Positions 7,647 to 16,895 are shown, counted from the first letter of the stretch. The stretch is 64,000 nt of DNA from Pseudoalteromonas luteoviolacea (GCF_021654285.1 NZ_JAKFZS010000014.1:1-64000); one strand, 5' to 3'. Made by a program: numbers and translations. Notes: a model not told the origin generated them from the sequence alone.

Positions 7647-8189
7647 TTAATACTCTATCCTTGAAAGAATATCTAAAACACCCTTTTCATCAAACTCACC
7701 TGTTATTTGATAAATCACATCATTATCTATTTTATTTAGATAAATCCTGTCATACTCGGCGTTACTTCCTGTAATAGTAAAAGCGAATAAATTGCCTTTT
7801 TTATAAACTTTCATCTTATTTGATTTATCTATATCAAACGCTTCTTTTATTAACACCAAATTATCAGTTTTTAATGTGCCTTCATACAAGCTCAAAAAAA
7901 ACTCATGCACAGTCAGGTTAAATTTCTTATGGAGATTTGAGATTGAAATATCTGGAGGGTTAAGACCAATCGTTAATTCCTCACCATTACTTAGTATGGT
8001 TACCGTTTGTTCAGACAACCCAAGAAAGTTTATTCTTTCTAAGTTGCTTGTCAGTGGGCAAAAAGACACATCAACAATATTTAACTGTAAGGTACCTGTT
8101 GAGCACTTTAATTTTGGGAATTGCAATATAGCACTTGCAAGTGCATTGCTAGATATAATCAATAACAAAAAAGAAATTATTATGTTCAT
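7647..8189 (-). CDS. exported protein of unknown function, module copy B, second gene
   Basis: A 180-residue paralogue of the 6349-6882 product. The chosen ATG at 8189 follows the upstream stop by 1 nt and starts a signal peptide (MNIIISFLLLIISSNALA). An earlier in-frame start at 8210 would put seven polar residues before it. After cleavage the protein keeps the shared QFPxxKCSTG motif, a second Cys (SFCPL), the LHKKFNLTVHEFFLSL block and the C-terminal IYQITGEFD...DILSRI block. Overall similarity to copy A is clearly below identity, so the duplication is old. Function unknown; probable location is the periplasm. Confidence 0.7.
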   Translation of the reverse strand: MNIIISFLLLIISSNALASAILQFPKLKCSTGTLQLNIVDVSFCPLTSNLERINFLGLSEQTVTILSNGEELTIGLNPPDISISNLHKKFNLTVHEFFLSLYEGTLKTDNLVLIKEAFDIDKSNKMKVYKKGNLFAFTITGSNAEYDRIYLNKIDNDVIYQITGEFDEKGVLDILSRIEY

Positions 8190-8190
8190 T

Positions 8191-8421
8191 TTATATGTCT
8201 GATGCTGCAATCTGTAGTTTAGTCCTATAATTACGAACTACCTCTTTAGCACAAGTTAATGATTGCTTTGATTCTATCTGCCTTAAAACACTTTGAGAAA
8301 AGTTTTTTACGATCCAAGATATTGTTGCCTTCCCTCCACTGGGCCTTGGAACCCAGTTTAATGCAGTTGTGCATTTCTGAGTTGCAAAGATCATTTCACC
8401 AAAAACTTCAGCTACACGATC
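8191..8421 (-). pseudogene. 5'-truncated copy of the small first gene (module copy B)
   Basis: The readable frame starts immediately after an in-frame TGA (8422-8424) with DRVAEVFGEM, which aligns with EKVAEIFGKM at about residues 30-39 of the 105-residue copy A protein. It continues through TQKCTTALNWVP, GGKATISWIVKNF and SLTCAKEVV to a TAA one nucleotide before the next gene. About 30 N-terminal residues are therefore missing. The break is 35 bp from the end of the yceI-like gene, so a deletion probably removed the 5' end and promoter. An internal ATG (8394) could still give a 67-residue product, and its conserved coding pattern suggests the loss is recent or the remainder is still used for translational coupling. 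Confidence 0.7.
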
Positions 8422-8456
8422 TCAGCTAACCCAACTTATCCAAATGCACTTAAGGC

Positions 8457-9032
8457 TTAAAGGCGAATACCTTCAATATGTAATTCAAGCGTCACATGTG
8501 TTGATGCTGGACCTAAGTTATAGTCTATCCCAAAGTCTTTTAGTTTTAGTGATGTTTCGCCAGAAAAGCCAACACGGTAGCCACCCCAAGGGTCTTGCCC
8601 TTCGCCAATTTTTTCAACTGGGAATGTAATTGTTCTTTTTACACCGTTCAGCTCTAGTAAGCCTGTTAACTTAGCTTCTTTGTCGTTTACTTGCTCATAC
8701 TTAGTACTTTCAAACGTTGCTTGTGGGAATTTCTTTACGTTCAAAAAATCCTTTCCACGTAGGTGTTTATCACGCTCGGCATGGTTTGAGTCGATACTAG
8801 CTGTGTTGATCACTATATCGATTTTAGACTCATTAGGCTTGTTTTTGTCATAGCTAAATTTACCATCAAAATCATTGAACCGACCTGTTAGCCAGCTGTA
8901 GCCTAGGTGCTTAATTTTAAAGTTGATAAATGCATGTGCACCGGCTTTATCTACTTTGTACTCTGCAGCGTCCGCTGTTCCAGCCATTAATAAGCCTGTT
9001 GCTAACACCGCACTCACGATACCCTTTTTCAT
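8457..9032 (-). CDS. YceI family periplasmic protein
   Basis: A 191-residue exported protein (signal peptide ending GTADA, then AEYKVDKAGAHAFINFKIKHLGYSWLTGRF). The YceI fold is a lipocalin-like barrel that binds isoprenoid-type lipids. The family's landmarks, the H-x-F-x-F-x-x-x-H-x-G-x-S segment near the N-terminus and DHAERDKHL-like SNHAERDKHLRGKDFLN in the middle, are present. It lies 39 bp downstream of the cytochrome b561 gene on the same strand. This pairing is common and suggests a shared redox or quinone-related role. Confidence 0.92.
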   Translation of the reverse strand: MKKGIVSAVLATGLLMAGTADAAEYKVDKAGAHAFINFKIKHLGYSWLTGRFNDFDGKFSYDKNKPNESKIDIVINTASIDSNHAERDKHLRGKDFLNVKKFPQATFESTKYEQVNDKEAKLTGLLELNGVKRTITFPVEKIGEGQDPWGGYRVGFSGETSLKLKDFGIDYNLGPASTHVTLELHIEGIRL

Positions 9033-9071
9033 AATTTGCCCTTAAATATTCTATAAATAAATTAAAATACG

Positions 9072-9617
9072 TTATTTTGATGCTTTTAAAATACGACTTA
9101 AGCCGCCGTCTTTATTGATAAATTGATGTTTCAGTGCTGCTAACATGTGCACAGCCACAAATCCGATTAAACTCCATGCAAGCCAAAAATGTATATCGCC
9201 CACAATGTCTTCTTGGTTGTCAAAAGACCAAGGCACTGCTGGGATTTCAAACAGCTCAAATACACTTATCGGCCTACCATCTGCGGTTGAAATAAAATAA
9301 CCACTGAGTAAAAGAAGCAACATCAACACATATAAAAGCTGATGTCCTACTCTCGCAGCAATCTGTTCTAACTTTGGTCCAGGTAGCGCTTTTGGTTTTG
9401 TATTTAGCTGTCGCCACGCCACTCTAAGTAACCACACTCCCATCAATATGATGCCCAGCGATTTATGTAAATCTAATGACCCTTTATACCAAGCGTCATA
9501 ATAGGTTAACTCGACCATGTACAATCCAAGACCAAACATGAAAAAGATGGCCACGGCCATGAGCCAATGCACGGCGATGCTTACCCAACCATACCCCTGA
9601 TCGCTATTTTTTAACAT
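9072..9617 (-). CDS. cytochrome b561 family protein
   Basis: A 181-residue inner-membrane di-haem cytochrome of the bacterial b561 type. It has four predicted transmembrane helices. The haem-ligand histidines are expected in AVHWLMA (helix 1), LHKSLG (helix 2), RVGHQLLY (helix 3) and FVAVHMLAALKHQF (helix 4). The start is taken at 9617 (MLKNSDQGYGW), which fits the family. A longer frame would add 22 residues that run into the region upstream of the divergent lysR gene. It probably transfers electrons from quinol and is co-transcribed with the yceI gene. Confidence 0.9.
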   Translation of the reverse strand: MLKNSDQGYGWVSIAVHWLMAVAIFFMFGLGLYMVELTYYDAWYKGSLDLHKSLGIILMGVWLLRVAWRQLNTKPKALPGPKLEQIAARVGHQLLYVLMLLLLLSGYFISTADGRPISVFELFEIPAVPWSFDNQEDIVGDIHFWLAWSLIGFVAVHMLAALKHQFINKDGGLSRILKASK

Positions 9618-9751
9618 ATGAAGCCCACACCTTTGAAAAACTGAGACTAGATTACCGCGGCTAAGTGACATTGAGTAGTGCACAAATTAAAGAACTATTG
9701 TGCAAAAAAATATATACTCAAGATCTAGACGAAGTGAAAAATATTATATTT

Positions 9752-10648
9752 ATGCAGAAATTGAATTGGGATGACTTTAAAGTTGCCCATACCGTTGCAA
9801 AGGCAGGCTCGCTTGCAAAAGCTGCGACTATCTTAAAGTGTAACCATACCACCGTATTGCGGCATATCAATCGTTTGGAAGACGCACTCAATGTGACTTT
9901 GTTTATCCGCCATCAAAGAGGATATCAGCTTACGGACGCTGGCCAGATAATGAGTGAAACTCTCGAAGACTTAAACACCCAGTTTATCGCTTTGGAAGAC
10001 ACACTCCAGAGCATTCAACAAGATTTTAGCGGCAAAATTCGCATCACAACCGTGACCTCTTACTCTCCCCTGCTAGTACCAGCAATGCAACAGTTCAGAA
10101 AGCAATACCCAAAAGTTAGGATAGAGCTACTGGCCACCGATGAAGTTATCCCACCGCAAAGTGGCAACATTCATGTTTCATTACGGGCAGGTCCCGAGCC
10201 AAAAGAGCCTGATTTAATTGCAAAGCATGTGCTTTCATTAAAAATGTCTTACTTTGCATCAAAAGAGTACATGTCAGAATATGGCTTACCGCAAAGCGAA
10301 GATGAGTTTAATCGATTCCATTGGCTAATGCCCGACAGTTCAAAACATCATATTCCGTTTATCAGCCAAGTGATCAAACACTTAAAAAACGACAGCATTG
10401 TGTACACTAGCAATCAATTTTCGGATATCCAATCGGCTGTTGTCAGCGGCATGGGCATAGGACCACTCTCTGAGAATGATGCCATTAAGCATCCAAATTT
10501 AGTGAGATTAGATGGCTGCCCGCTACTTTGTACAGAGAACGTTGGCGCCCTTTGGTATACCTACCACAAGGATCTCAAGCAAAATGCAAAAATACGTGCA
10601 CTTTATGAGTATTTAGTTGAGCACACTCAGCACTTATCAACGGTATAA
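9752..10648 (+). CDS. LysR family transcriptional regulator
   Basis: A 298-residue regulator. An N-terminal winged helix-turn-helix (WDDFKVAHTVAKAGSLAKAA, then HTTVLRHINRLEDAL) is followed by a substrate-binding domain (about 90-298). The ATG at 9752 places the helix-turn-helix at the usual position; an upstream GTG at 9665 would add 29 atypical residues. It is divergent from the cytochrome b561-yceI pair across a 134-bp gap, so it most likely regulates that pair, as LysR proteins usually act on the adjacent divergent promoter. The inducer is unknown. Confidence 0.9.
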   Translation: MQKLNWDDFKVAHTVAKAGSLAKAATILKCNHTTVLRHINRLEDALNVTLFIRHQRGYQLTDAGQIMSETLEDLNTQFIALEDTLQSIQQDFSGKIRITTVTSYSPLLVPAMQQFRKQYPKVRIELLATDEVIPPQSGNIHVSLRAGPEPKEPDLIAKHVLSLKMSYFASKEYMSEYGLPQSEDEFNRFHWLMPDSSKHHIPFISQVIKHLKNDSIVYTSNQFSDIQSAVVSGMGIGPLSENDAIKHPNLVRLDGCPLLCTENVGALWYTYHKDLKQNAKIRALYEYLVEHTQHLSTV

Positions 10649-10673
10649 GTGCTTCGGTTTTCAAACAGTATAG

Positions 10674-11096
10674 CTAGTGTTTTTTCACCGTAATATCTTT
10701 ACCCTGCTCACCAGCATAAAACACAATGATGCGCACATCTTCTTTCCCCACCGCTTTGCCCTTATGCCACTGGTTTACTAGCTCAACAATAGGCTCTCCT
10801 GATTTTAGAATGAGCTGTTCACCAGTTTGCTTAGTAACATGTAACTCACCAGATAACACAAGCCCCGCATTAATGACTGGATGAAGGTGCTGCGGCAGTT
10901 CTGTGCCTGCTGGAATATGAATATCTAGCAGTGTAATTTCAGGTTTGCCTTGAGGGTATGCTGGTAAAGGTGTGCCATCCCAGCTTTGCGATGTTTTTGT
11001 TAAGGTTTTTACCGTCACTGTATTACTATCAGCAATCGCATTGCCACAGAGAAAACATGTCATAGCAATTATAGAGAGTACAAATTTTGTTTTCAT
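10674..11096 (-). CDS. exported cupin-domain protein
   Basis: A 140-residue protein with a signal peptide (MKTKFVLSIIAMTCFLCGNAIA) and a single cupin barrel. Metal-ligand candidates lie in PQHLHPVINAG (motif 1 HxH) and the following LVLSGEL, with WHKG in motif 2. The enzymatic activity, if any, is unknown; small periplasmic cupins often act in sensing or in oxidation of small molecules. It converges with the lysR gene, with 25 bp between them. Confidence 0.85.
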   Translation of the reverse strand: MKTKFVLSIIAMTCFLCGNAIADSNTVTVKTLTKTSQSWDGTPLPAYPQGKPEITLLDIHIPAGTELPQHLHPVINAGLVLSGELHVTKQTGEQLILKSGEPIVELVNQWHKGKAVGKEDVRIIVFYAGEQGKDITVKKH

Positions 11097-11211
11097 GGTT
11101 TGTGCTTTTAATATTTAATTACAGGCTACTTTAGATCATTGCTGCAAACATGTACACGTGTATTGGTAAAGCTCATCCAATACATAAAATGCCGAGATAG
11201 TAATGTGATCA

Positions 11212-11240
11212 CAATAAAAAAGCCCGCATTGAGCGGGCTT
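11212..11240 (-). terminator. intrinsic terminator of the SulP gene
   Basis: An 8-bp GC-rich stem (aagcccgc / gcgggctt, loop of 5) is followed on the minus strand by a run of T residues. It lies 18 nt past the SulP stop codon. Confidence 0.9.
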
Positions 11241-11257
11241 GTCTAATTCATTAATAC

Positions 11258-12814
11258 TTAGGCTAGCTTGTCTGAAGCCACTTTGTATTTAGGATCTTCA
11301 ATCACGTTGATTTCAACCAAATCTGATGCGTTATCAAGTAGCTGCTTACAGTCCTCACTTAAATGACGTAAGTGCAGTTTTTTACCTGCTTTAGTGTATT
11401 TCTCAGCTAGCGTATCAATGGCTTCAATAGCACTGTGATCCGCAACGCGACTATGCTTGAATTCAACAATCACATCATCTGGATCGTTAGCAACATCAAA
11501 CAATTCTGCGAAGTTTTTCACTGAACCGAAAAATAGTGGGCCGTGTAGCTCATATACTTTAGAGCCTTCGTCATCGATATAGTTATTTGTGTAAATGTGC
11601 TTCGCGTGCTCCCAAGCAAATACAAGCGCAGAGACAATCACACCCACACATACCGCAATTGCAAGGTCCGTGATCACAGTCACACCAGATACCAACACAA
11701 TCACAAACGCATCACTCTTAGGGATACGCTTCATTAAACGGAAGCTTGACCATTCAAATGTGCCAAGTACAACCATAAACATAACACCAACAAGTGCCGC
11801 AAGTGGGATCATCTCGATTAAGCTCGCCGCAAATAAAATGAAGCCAAGTAATAATAAAGCTGCTGTAATACCAGATAAGCGGCTACGACCACCTGAATTA
11901 ATGTTAATCATAGATTGACCAATCATCGCACAACCACCCATCGCACCAAACACACCACATGTTACGTTTGCAGCACCTTGACCAACACATTCACGATTGC
12001 TGTTACCACGAGTTTCTGTGATTTCGTCAATCAGTGTTAATGTTAATAGTGATTCAATTAAGCCGATAGCAGCCAAGATAAGTGCATATGGGAAGATAAT
12101 TTTAAGTGTTTCAAGGTTCCAAGGAACATCTGGGATATGGAAAGCAGGGAAACCACCAGCGATTGTTGCATCTGCATTACCACTCATGTCTTTAAGGTAA
12201 TCAAGTACATTACGCGCATCTAAGTCAAAACCAATTACAATACCCGTCACAACTAGGATAGCTGCCAAGCTTGATGGCACAGCCGTTGTCAGCTTTGGCA
12301 GGAAATGAATAATGGCCATAGTTAATGCAACTAAACCAGCCATAATATACAGTTCTGAGCCTTGCATCCACTGAAGAGTACCTGACTCGTCCATGACTTT
12401 AAATTGGCCTAATTGCGCTAAGAAAATAACAATGGCCAAACCATTTACAAAACCAAGCATAACCGGGTGCGGAACCATTCGGATAAACTTACCTAGCTTA
12501 AATATACCGGCCAATATCTGTAAAATACCCATCAATAAGACGGTGGCGAAGAGGTATTCAACGCCATGTTCAACCACAAGGCTTACCATAACTACTGCAA
12601 GTGCACCAGTTGCACCTGAAATCATTCCTGGACGACCGCCAAAAATTGACGTTATCAATCCAACGATAAATGCTGCATACAAACCAACCAATGGGTCGAC
12701 TTGTGCAACAAATGCGAATGCGACCGCTTCTGGCACCAATGCTAATGCAACGGTTAAACCAGAAAGCACGTCGTTCTTAGCAGAGCTTGGCGCTTTGCCT
12801 ATAAGATTAAACAT
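11258..12814 (-). CDS. SulP family anion transporter with STAS domain
   Basis: A 518-residue inner-membrane protein of the SLC26/SulP family (sulfate, bicarbonate or dicarboxylate transport). The N-terminal signature is seen around residues 14-50 ([20 protein letters not shown]). About twelve hydrophobic segments follow, then a cytoplasmic STAS domain from about 425 to the end ([16 protein letters not shown], then [20 protein letters not shown]). The substrate cannot be read from sequence; many marine SulP proteins of this BicA-like subgroup move bicarbonate with Na+. A perfect 13-bp hairpin lies only 30 bp before the start codon, which is close enough to affect expression. Confidence 0.92.
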   Translation of the reverse strand: MFNLIGKAPSSAKNDVLSGLTVALALVPEAVAFAFVAQVDPLVGLYAAFIVGLITSIFGGRPGMISGATGALAVVMVSLVVEHGVEYLFATVLLMGILQILAGIFKLGKFIRMVPHPVMLGFVNGLAIVIFLAQLGQFKVMDESGTLQWMQGSELYIMAGLVALTMAIIHFLPKLTTAVPSSLAAILVVTGIVIGFDLDARNVLDYLKDMSGNADATIAGGFPAFHIPDVPWNLETLKIIFPYALILAAIGLIESLLTLTLIDEITETRGNSNRECVGQGAANVTCGVFGAMGGCAMIGQSMININSGGRSRLSGITAALLLLGFILFAASLIEMIPLAALVGVMFMVVLGTFEWSSFRLMKRIPKSDAFVIVLVSGVTVITDLAIAVCVGVIVSALVFAWEHAKHIYTNNYIDDEGSKVYELHGPLFFGSVKNFAELFDVANDPDDVIVEFKHSRVADHSAIEAIDTLAEKYTKAGKKLHLRHLSEDCKQLLDNASDLVEINVIEDPKYKVASDKLA

Positions 12815-12844
12815 TTATATCCCCAAGTGTTTTTACTACGACAG

Positions 12845-12879
12845 AAAAGCGCTGGATCCTATCAAAATCCAGCGCTTTT
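12845..12879 (-). terminator. perfect 13-bp hairpin between lrp-type and SulP genes
   Basis: aaaagcgctggat (12845-12857) pairs exactly with atccagcgctttt (12867-12879), with a 9-nt loop. On the minus strand it follows the Lrp-type gene and ends in a T-run, so it is a good intrinsic terminator. Because it ends 30 bp before the SulP ATG, it could also act as a read-through control point for SulP. Confidence 0.85.
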
Positions 12880-12926
12880 AACAAACATGATACATTATAG
12901 TGTTAAATTGAGATGTCTGTATGACA

Positions 12927-13388
12927 CTATATGATTGGCAAGGCGGTTGAGCGTTTAACGCATGTCATGGTCACATTAGAGTGAACTTCTTGTACATATT
13001 CAAGGTTTAATAAATTATCACGAACAAACAGCTCGTAACCTTCAATCCCTTTGGACACAATTCTAAGCATAAAGTCCATAGTACCAGCCATGGTATAACA
13101 CTCGGTCACTTCGTCATAGCTCATGATGAGCTTTTCGAATTCAGCAAGGTTGCTGCGACCGTGATTGGATAATTTGACATGCGCGTATACCAACATATCA
13201 AATCCAAGTTGCTTTTCATCTAATAGCGCAACTTTTCCTTTAATAAATCCATCTTGTTCCAATTTGGCGATACGTCTCCAGCAAGGAGATTGCGATAATC
13301 CTACTTTGTCTGCAATTTCTGCTGTGGACAAACTCGCATCTTGCTGTAACAACGCTAGTATCTGACGATCAACTTGATTTAATGACAT
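12927..13388 (-). CDS. Lrp/AsnC family transcriptional regulator
   Basis: A 153-residue regulator. The N-terminal helix-turn-helix (NQVDRQILALLQQDASLSTAEIADKVGLSQS, then PCWRRIAKLEQDGFI) is followed by a RAM effector-binding domain (about 65-150) with the usual beta-alpha-beta-beta-alpha-beta pattern (YTMAGTMDFMLRIV). It probably binds an amino acid and acts as an octamer. The C-terminal CVKRSTALPI is typical of the subgroup. A strong terminator follows, so it is separate from the SulP gene. Its target is unknown; autoregulation is usual for the family. Confidence 0.92.
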   Translation of the reverse strand: MSLNQVDRQILALLQQDASLSTAEIADKVGLSQSPCWRRIAKLEQDGFIKGKVALLDEKQLGFDMLVYAHVKLSNHGRSNLAEFEKLIMSYDEVTECYTMAGTMDFMLRIVSKGIEGYELFVRDNLLNLEYVQEVHSNVTMTCVKRSTALPII

Positions 13389-13435
13389 ATTTTTCTTTAT
13401 ATTTTAATGTTAAATTTTACGCTATTCACGTAGAA

Positions 13436-14077
13436 CTACCCAAAGCGACCGCTCATAAATGGGTTATTACGCTTTTCGTACCCTATAGTGGTATCTTCTC
13501 CGTGACCACTCATTACTTTAGTTTCATCATCTAAAGTAAAGAGCTTAGTATTAATAGCGTGCTTAAGTTGTGAGGCATCTCCTCTAGGAAAATCAGTACG
13601 CCCCACAGAACCTTTAAACAGCACATCACCTACCAGTACTGTAGCACTTGAAGGTTCATAAAAAACCACATGGCCAGGCGTATGCCCAGGACAATGCCTA
13701 ACTTGTAACTGCAATTTTCCCAGAACAACAACGTCTCCCTCATCTAACCAGCGATGAGGTAAAAAAGCATCATGTGGCGTAAAGCCAAACATTTGCGCTT
13801 GCATAGGTAAACCGTCAAGCCAAAACTGATCTTCTGCATGCGGACCAACTATCTCTACACCGAACTCTGTGGCAAGTAGCTGGCTCGCACCAACATGATC
13901 TAAATGGCCATGTGTAAGCAGGATAAATTCGACACTGAGATTATGTTGTTTGACTGTTGCAATTATCTTCTCAGCATCCCCGCCAGGATCCACTATGGCA
14001 GCTTTTCCTGTTTCGTCGCAAGCTATAACTCGACAGTTTTGCGTAAACTGCGTTACTGGTATTGTTAAAACTTTCAT
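13436..14077 (-). CDS. ycbL: MBL-fold metallohydrolase, YcbL-like (glyoxalase II family)
   Basis: A 213-residue metallo-beta-lactamase-fold hydrolase. The metal-binding motif THGHLDH is at residues 55-61, a second metal His is in HCPGHTPGH, and the bridging Asp is in LVGDVLF. The protein matches the YcbL pattern along its whole length (QNCRVIACDET, DPGGDAEKI, FPRGDASQL, NPFMSGRFG). YcbL proteins are short type II glyoxalases lacking the classical C-terminal glutathione-binding domain. The gene starts 1 nt after the M14 peptidase stop codon, so the two are in one operon. Confidence 0.88.
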   Translation of the reverse strand: MKVLTIPVTQFTQNCRVIACDETGKAAIVDPGGDAEKIIATVKQHNLSVEFILLTHGHLDHVGASQLLATEFGVEIVGPHAEDQFWLDGLPMQAQMFGFTPHDAFLPHRWLDEGDVVVLGKLQLQVRHCPGHTPGHVVFYEPSSATVLVGDVLFKGSVGRTDFPRGDASQLKHAINTKLFTLDDETKVMSGHGEDTTIGYEKRNNPFMSGRFG

Positions 14078-14078
14078 G

Positions 14079-15875
14079 TTACTGCTCCGTATACGACATT
14101 AAGATCGGATACTTTAAATAAGCCCTATCATAGTATGGTGTTTTTTCATACAACCATTCAAGCCTTTGTTTATCGCTTTTAGCAAACTTTTTATCCTCAC
14201 GGATTTTCTTGTCAAATGCCAAAGCAAGCTTAGGACTCTCTTTTAACATCTTCCTAGCATATGGCTCAAGTGCATAATTTTCAACATATTCTGTGCGTTG
14301 AAATATACTGTGGAAGTCACCCCATGCAAAAAATGAATCTGGCGCAGCCGGATGAAGCAAATGCGTAACCAGTTCTGAATAGTCTTGTTTAGTCGATACT
14401 TTAGTCCAACCGGTAAGTATAAGCTCATCTTCGAGCACGGTTGAAGTGAAAGATGCTTCAACTCTAAAGCGCCCTTCAAACGGTGTTTTTGCGAATGAAT
14501 GCTGTTCAACTTTAAGCTGGGTCAATCCAGAAAATGACAGGTCGTCTGCAAGCTTCTCAACTTCTATACCTTGTAATACAAGCTTTTCAACTAAAGCTGA
14601 ATATTCAGGAGGAATATAAAATGCGTCTGGTACTTTAACCGTTAACTTAACATCCTTCTGCCAATAAACCGGAAGATTGTCATATTGAACTGGTTCACCA
14701 AGATACTTTACTTCCTGATGCCCAGACAAAGCACTTTCAAAGCTTTTATATTTAACCCCTTTAAAGCTTATGTAATCCGCTTCTTGACTGTAACCTCTAG
14801 CAACAACCAGTTCTGTTGGATGGTTATGTTTTTCCGTTTCTATTGCCTTATCCAGCGCCTTATACTGCTGTGCCAGTGCCTCAATCACACCATCAATAAA
14901 TACATAAGTACCCAATACACGCTGTTTATATGGCTTTAATGAATGATTCTCAACTAATATGGTAGGCAGCCCTTTTAGGTCTCCCCACCCATTGGAAAAC
15001 CTTGGCGAGGCAACCCAACCTGCTAGCCCTTTTTTAAGGTTTCGTTTGTCCATAACAAACACCAGCGGACCTGGGATATGACCTTGCTCAGTAAGCTTTT
15101 TATTAATAATTGGCGTAAACTGGTCTTCTAGCACTTTTGCAATTGTTGGAGATTCACTCGCAAAGCTTGGATTAAATCCATAAGTCACGTCATATTGGTA
15201 ATCAGCACCATCCGTTACATGCACATCAACATATAGCGATGGCGCGTAATCATTGATCACTTTCAAGACCGAGCGTACACCTGGCGTATCTAATTTGGTA
15301 TAGTCTCGATTCAAATTTAAATTTTTTGAATTGGTTCTAAAGCCCATGTTGATTGGACCACGTTGATTAATACGATTAAACTCACTGCTTCTTTCGTGAC
15401 CATCGACATTTAAAATCGGGATAAACAATATATTCACTTTGCTCAATATATCGCGGCGCTTTCCTGTAGCGATATCTCTAAGCAACATAAACATGGCATC
15501 TTTACCATCGATTTCTCCCGCATGAATACCTGCTTGGATCAAGACCGTTGGCTTATTATTGTTTTTCATCATCGCAGGCGTAAATTGGCTATCTTCGACC
15601 GCCAAGAGCATATTAATGTCTCTTCCTTGATCGCTTGTGCCAATTTTAATCGACTTAAACTGCGTTGGGTTTGATGCAACTAATCGCTTTATAAATGCGT
15701 TCGTTTGCTTGTAATTTGGGGACTCCAATCCGCCACTTAACTCAAAGTCTGTTGTTAAAAGTCCCTCTTGCTGCATTAGCTGCTCACTTTGGCCCTGCCA
15801 TGGCTGCAAAGGAGGGAGATGACTATTCAAATTAAGTGTTGCGTAAAGCAGAACAATACCTAAACTCATAAACAT
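14079..15875 (-). CDS. M14 family zinc carboxypeptidase-like metallopeptidase
   Basis: A 598-residue probable exported peptidase. A hydrophobic N-terminus (MFMSLGIVLLYATLNL) is a likely signal peptide or anchor. The M14 catalytic domain covers about 50-350. Zinc ligands are His118 and Glu121 (HAGEIDGKD) and His219 (DVHVTDG), and the likely catalytic Glu is Glu309 (LVENHSL). The NLNRDYTKLD motif lies at about 187. The C-terminal about 240 residues form an additional domain common in bacterial M14 exopeptidases. It presumably trims peptides in the periplasm or outside the cell, fitting a protein-degrading marine lifestyle. It is the first gene of an operon with ycbL. Confidence 0.9.
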   Translation of the reverse strand: MFMSLGIVLLYATLNLNSHLPPLQPWQGQSEQLMQQEGLLTTDFELSGGLESPNYKQTNAFIKRLVASNPTQFKSIKIGTSDQGRDINMLLAVEDSQFTPAMMKNNNKPTVLIQAGIHAGEIDGKDAMFMLLRDIATGKRRDILSKVNILFIPILNVDGHERSSEFNRINQRGPINMGFRTNSKNLNLNRDYTKLDTPGVRSVLKVINDYAPSLYVDVHVTDGADYQYDVTYGFNPSFASESPTIAKVLEDQFTPIINKKLTEQGHIPGPLVFVMDKRNLKKGLAGWVASPRFSNGWGDLKGLPTILVENHSLKPYKQRVLGTYVFIDGVIEALAQQYKALDKAIETEKHNHPTELVVARGYSQEADYISFKGVKYKSFESALSGHQEVKYLGEPVQYDNLPVYWQKDVKLTVKVPDAFYIPPEYSALVEKLVLQGIEVEKLADDLSFSGLTQLKVEQHSFAKTPFEGRFRVEASFTSTVLEDELILTGWTKVSTKQDYSELVTHLLHPAAPDSFFAWGDFHSIFQRTEYVENYALEPYARKMLKESPKLALAFDKKIREDKKFAKSDKQRLEWLYEKTPYYDRAYLKYPILMSYTEQ

Positions 15876-16010
15876 TCTTTGTGTCTTTTTTGTATAAAGT
15901 TGATTATATCAATATTTTATTTAACGGCTTACAATGTGCGGTGATTCAACAAAAATTCACAGTTAACCGCACGATAACGCGGTCAACTTAAGGAAAGTTT
16001 AACGAAACCA

Positions 16011-16838
16011 ATGAGTAAAAGTATTTTAATCACGGGCTGCTCTACCGGCATAGGTTTGTATTGTGCAAAAACACTGCATAACTCTGGGTACAAAGTTATT
16101 GCCTCAGTCAGGGACCCAAAACACCGTTCGATATTTGAAGAATTAGCTATACCTTGTATCTTACTCGACTTATCAGACGATAATTCGATACACAAAGGCT
16201 TCGAAGAAGCGCTTGAACTATGCGATGGAAAACTCGATGTGCTCTTTAACAACGGTGCATATGGCCAGCCTGGTGCAGTTGAAGACTTACCCACTGATGT
16301 TTTAAGGCAGCAATTTGAAGTCAACTTTTTCGGCTGGCACACATTAACCCGTCTTGCCGTTGCACATATGCGCCAAAAGGGCCAAGGTAGAATTATACAA
16401 AATTCCTCTGTGCTCGGGTTAGTCGCGCTTCCCTACCGTGGCGCTTACAATGCCAGTAAATTTGCATTAGAAGGACTGACTGACACACTAAGAATGGAAC
16501 TTGCTGAGACTGATATTCAAGTCAGCTTGATAGAACCTGGCCCAATCCTGTCAGATTTTAGAAAAAATGCCCGCCAAGCTTTTGAGCAACATATTGATAT
16601 CGGGTCCAGTTACCATAAAGATGAGTATCAAGCGCAGCTAACGAGGCTTAAAGCACAAACAGCACCACAAAAGTTCACACTCGGCCCGGAAGCAGTTTAC
16701 GACAAACTACTACATGCGATTGAGTCACCAAAGGCGAAAGCTAGATATTATGTGACATTTCCGACTTATTTGATGGGTTACTTAAAACGTATTTTAAGTT
16801 CACGTTGGTTGGACAAGTTACTACTTAAAAATAGATAG
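16011..16838 (+). CDS. short-chain dehydrogenase/reductase (SDR) family oxidoreductase
   Basis: A 275-residue classical SDR. The nucleotide-binding TGCSTGIG motif is at residues 8-15, NNGAYG at about 81-86 is the NAG-type motif, the catalytic Ser is in NSSVLG, and YNASK gives Tyr146 and Lys150. ALEGLTDTLRMEL and SLIEPGPI follow the usual pattern. The substrate is unknown; this subgroup with a long C-terminal part (PTYLMGYLKRIL) is often annotated as acting on lipids or steroids. It is a single gene that converges with rplT. Confidence 0.92.
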   Translation: MSKSILITGCSTGIGLYCAKTLHNSGYKVIASVRDPKHRSIFEELAIPCILLDLSDDNSIHKGFEEALELCDGKLDVLFNNGAYGQPGAVEDLPTDVLRQQFEVNFFGWHTLTRLAVAHMRQKGQGRIIQNSSVLGLVALPYRGAYNASKFALEGLTDTLRMELAETDIQVSLIEPGPILSDFRKNARQAFEQHIDIGSSYHKDEYQAQLTRLKAQTAPQKFTLGPEAVYDKLLHAIESPKAKARYYVTFPTYLMGYLKRILSSRWLDKLLLKNR

Positions 16839-16895
16839 TAAAATGAGATACGTTAATGCAGCTAGACGCATAGGTTAACTGTAAATAAGAACTAA

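Noticed and set aside
12393..12881. 162-codon plus-strand frame opposite the SulP gene
   Set aside because: It lies fully antisense to a well-supported transporter, is low in complexity (Thr/Pro/Asn-rich) and mirrors the codon bias of the real gene.
14243..14509. 88-codon frame overlapping the M14 peptidase gene on the same strand
   Set aside because: It is an out-of-frame reading of the peptidase C-terminal domain, which continues uninterrupted in its own frame.
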